Positions 63,840 through 64,000 of a DNA stretch of 64,000 nt are shown here, one piece after another. How positions within the stretch are numbered: position 1 is the stretch's first letter; each line of letters begins with the position of its first letter. This DNA comes from Alsobacter ponti (GTDB lineage: Bacteria > Pseudomonadota > Alphaproteobacteria > Rhizobiales > Beijerinckiaceae). The notes below the pieces were generated by a model. The model was not told the origin of the DNA. It made no database searches and worked only from the letters and a program-made list of their open reading frames with translations. The DNA lies in NCBI RefSeq assembly GCF_024294805.1, contig NZ_JANCLU010000009.1, positions 108,444 to 172,443 on the forward strand. Reading direction: 5' to 3'. The translations under genes and the position numbers were made by a program.

Positions 63840-64000
63840 ATGGTGGATTTGCGCAAACGCTTCGGGAAGCTCGTGAGGGCGAACAGGAAGCGCCTGAAGC
63901 TCACTCAGGACCAACTCGCGTCGTGTGAGCTACTCCCCGAAAACCGGACAGTGACGGAAGCTACGATGTGGCGTCTGCTGGTCTCCAGGGATGGGAGATC
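63840..64000 (+). CDS. helix-turn-helix (XRE-like) protein, partial at window end
   Basis: An open frame runs from ATG 63840 to the window end without a stop (53 codons). It begins MVDLRKRFGKLVRANRKR and continues LKLTQDQLAS, the start of an XRE/Cro-type DNA-binding domain. A G-rich ribosome binding site lies upstream. It is a likely regulator of the integrated element, and its C-terminus is unseen. Confidence 0.65.
   Translation, partial: MVDLRKRFGKLVRANRKRLKLTQDQLASCELLPENRTVTEATMWRLLVSRDGR

Larger units (their letters stand above)
61722..64000. mobile_element. integrated element at tRNA-Glu (left end only)
   Basis: A serine recombinase, a coupled small ORF and an HTH gene lie directly 3' of tRNA-Glu in DNA with clearly lower G+C than the rest of the window. 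The far end, and hence the second attachment site, lies outside the window. It may be a prophage, integrative element or genomic island; no structural or conjugation genes are visible to decide. Confidence 0.7.

Overview
The window is GC-rich chromosomal DNA, close to 70% G+C by eye for most of its length. It most likely comes from an alphaproteobacterium of the Hyphomicrobiales (Rhizobiales). The evidence is a DUF2842 gene beside ctaA, a class I PHA synthase, rplM-rpsI-speB-argC in a row, aminotransferase-hom-glpX-recJ in a row, a type-2 argC, and GntR/FCD-controlled dipeptide-type ABC importers. The genus cannot be fixed from the sequence alone.

The left half (1-36650) is accessory catabolic DNA in three modules. 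Module 1 (117-12464) holds two paralogous xylose-isomerase-like TIM barrels, an amidohydrolase, a PuuE-type allantoinase domain fused to a degenerate OHCU-decarboxylase domain, a hydantoin/Asp-Glu racemase homologue, a complete DppABCDF-type importer and a GntR/FCD repressor. It looks like uptake and ring opening of a hydantoin- or ureide-like compound. TGTATCC/GGATACA half-sites about 22 bp apart lie before its transcription units. Module 2 (12479-30250) holds a second dipeptide-type importer, a formylglycine-generating enzyme (FGE), three sulfatases without signal peptides, two enolase-superfamily enzymes, an MlrC-like M81 protein, an M14 deacylase, a Gfo/Idh/MocA oxidoreductase and a second GntR/FCD regulator. 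All three divergent promoter regions in it carry the same element, TCGTMTNNTCGTATACGA. The likely reading is import of an intact sulfate ester, cytosolic desulfation, then deacylation, dehydration and oxidation. Module 3 (30273-36652) is a LacI-controlled sugar or compatible-solute ABC operon ending in a GH63-like hydrolase, with a textbook promoter and a perfect operator palindrome at its head.

From 36811 to 41142 a KdpE/KdpD pair, whose kinase lacks the usual N-terminal KdpD/Usp half, stands divergent from a kup potassium transporter. An 11-bp-period direct repeat lies between them. From about 41195 to 61545 the DNA is conserved core: PAP2 phosphatase, tRNA-Pro, heme A synthase, O-acetylhomoserine sulfhydrylase, CoA-binding protein, an ECHDC3-type crotonase, a thioesterase, L13-S9, agmatinase, argC, an orphan alginate lyase, an FAH-family enzyme, phaC, alanine-type aminotransferase, homoserine dehydrogenase, class II FBPase, recJ and an EamA transporter.

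A tRNA-Glu gene (61647-61721) marks the left edge of an integrated element that runs off the window. A large serine recombinase is transcribed toward the tRNA, and its last 18 or so codons are the antisense strand of the tRNA gene. A small coupled upstream ORF and the start of an HTH protein (63840 to the window end) follow in visibly less GC-rich DNA. No CRISPR array, rRNA or insertion sequence was seen.
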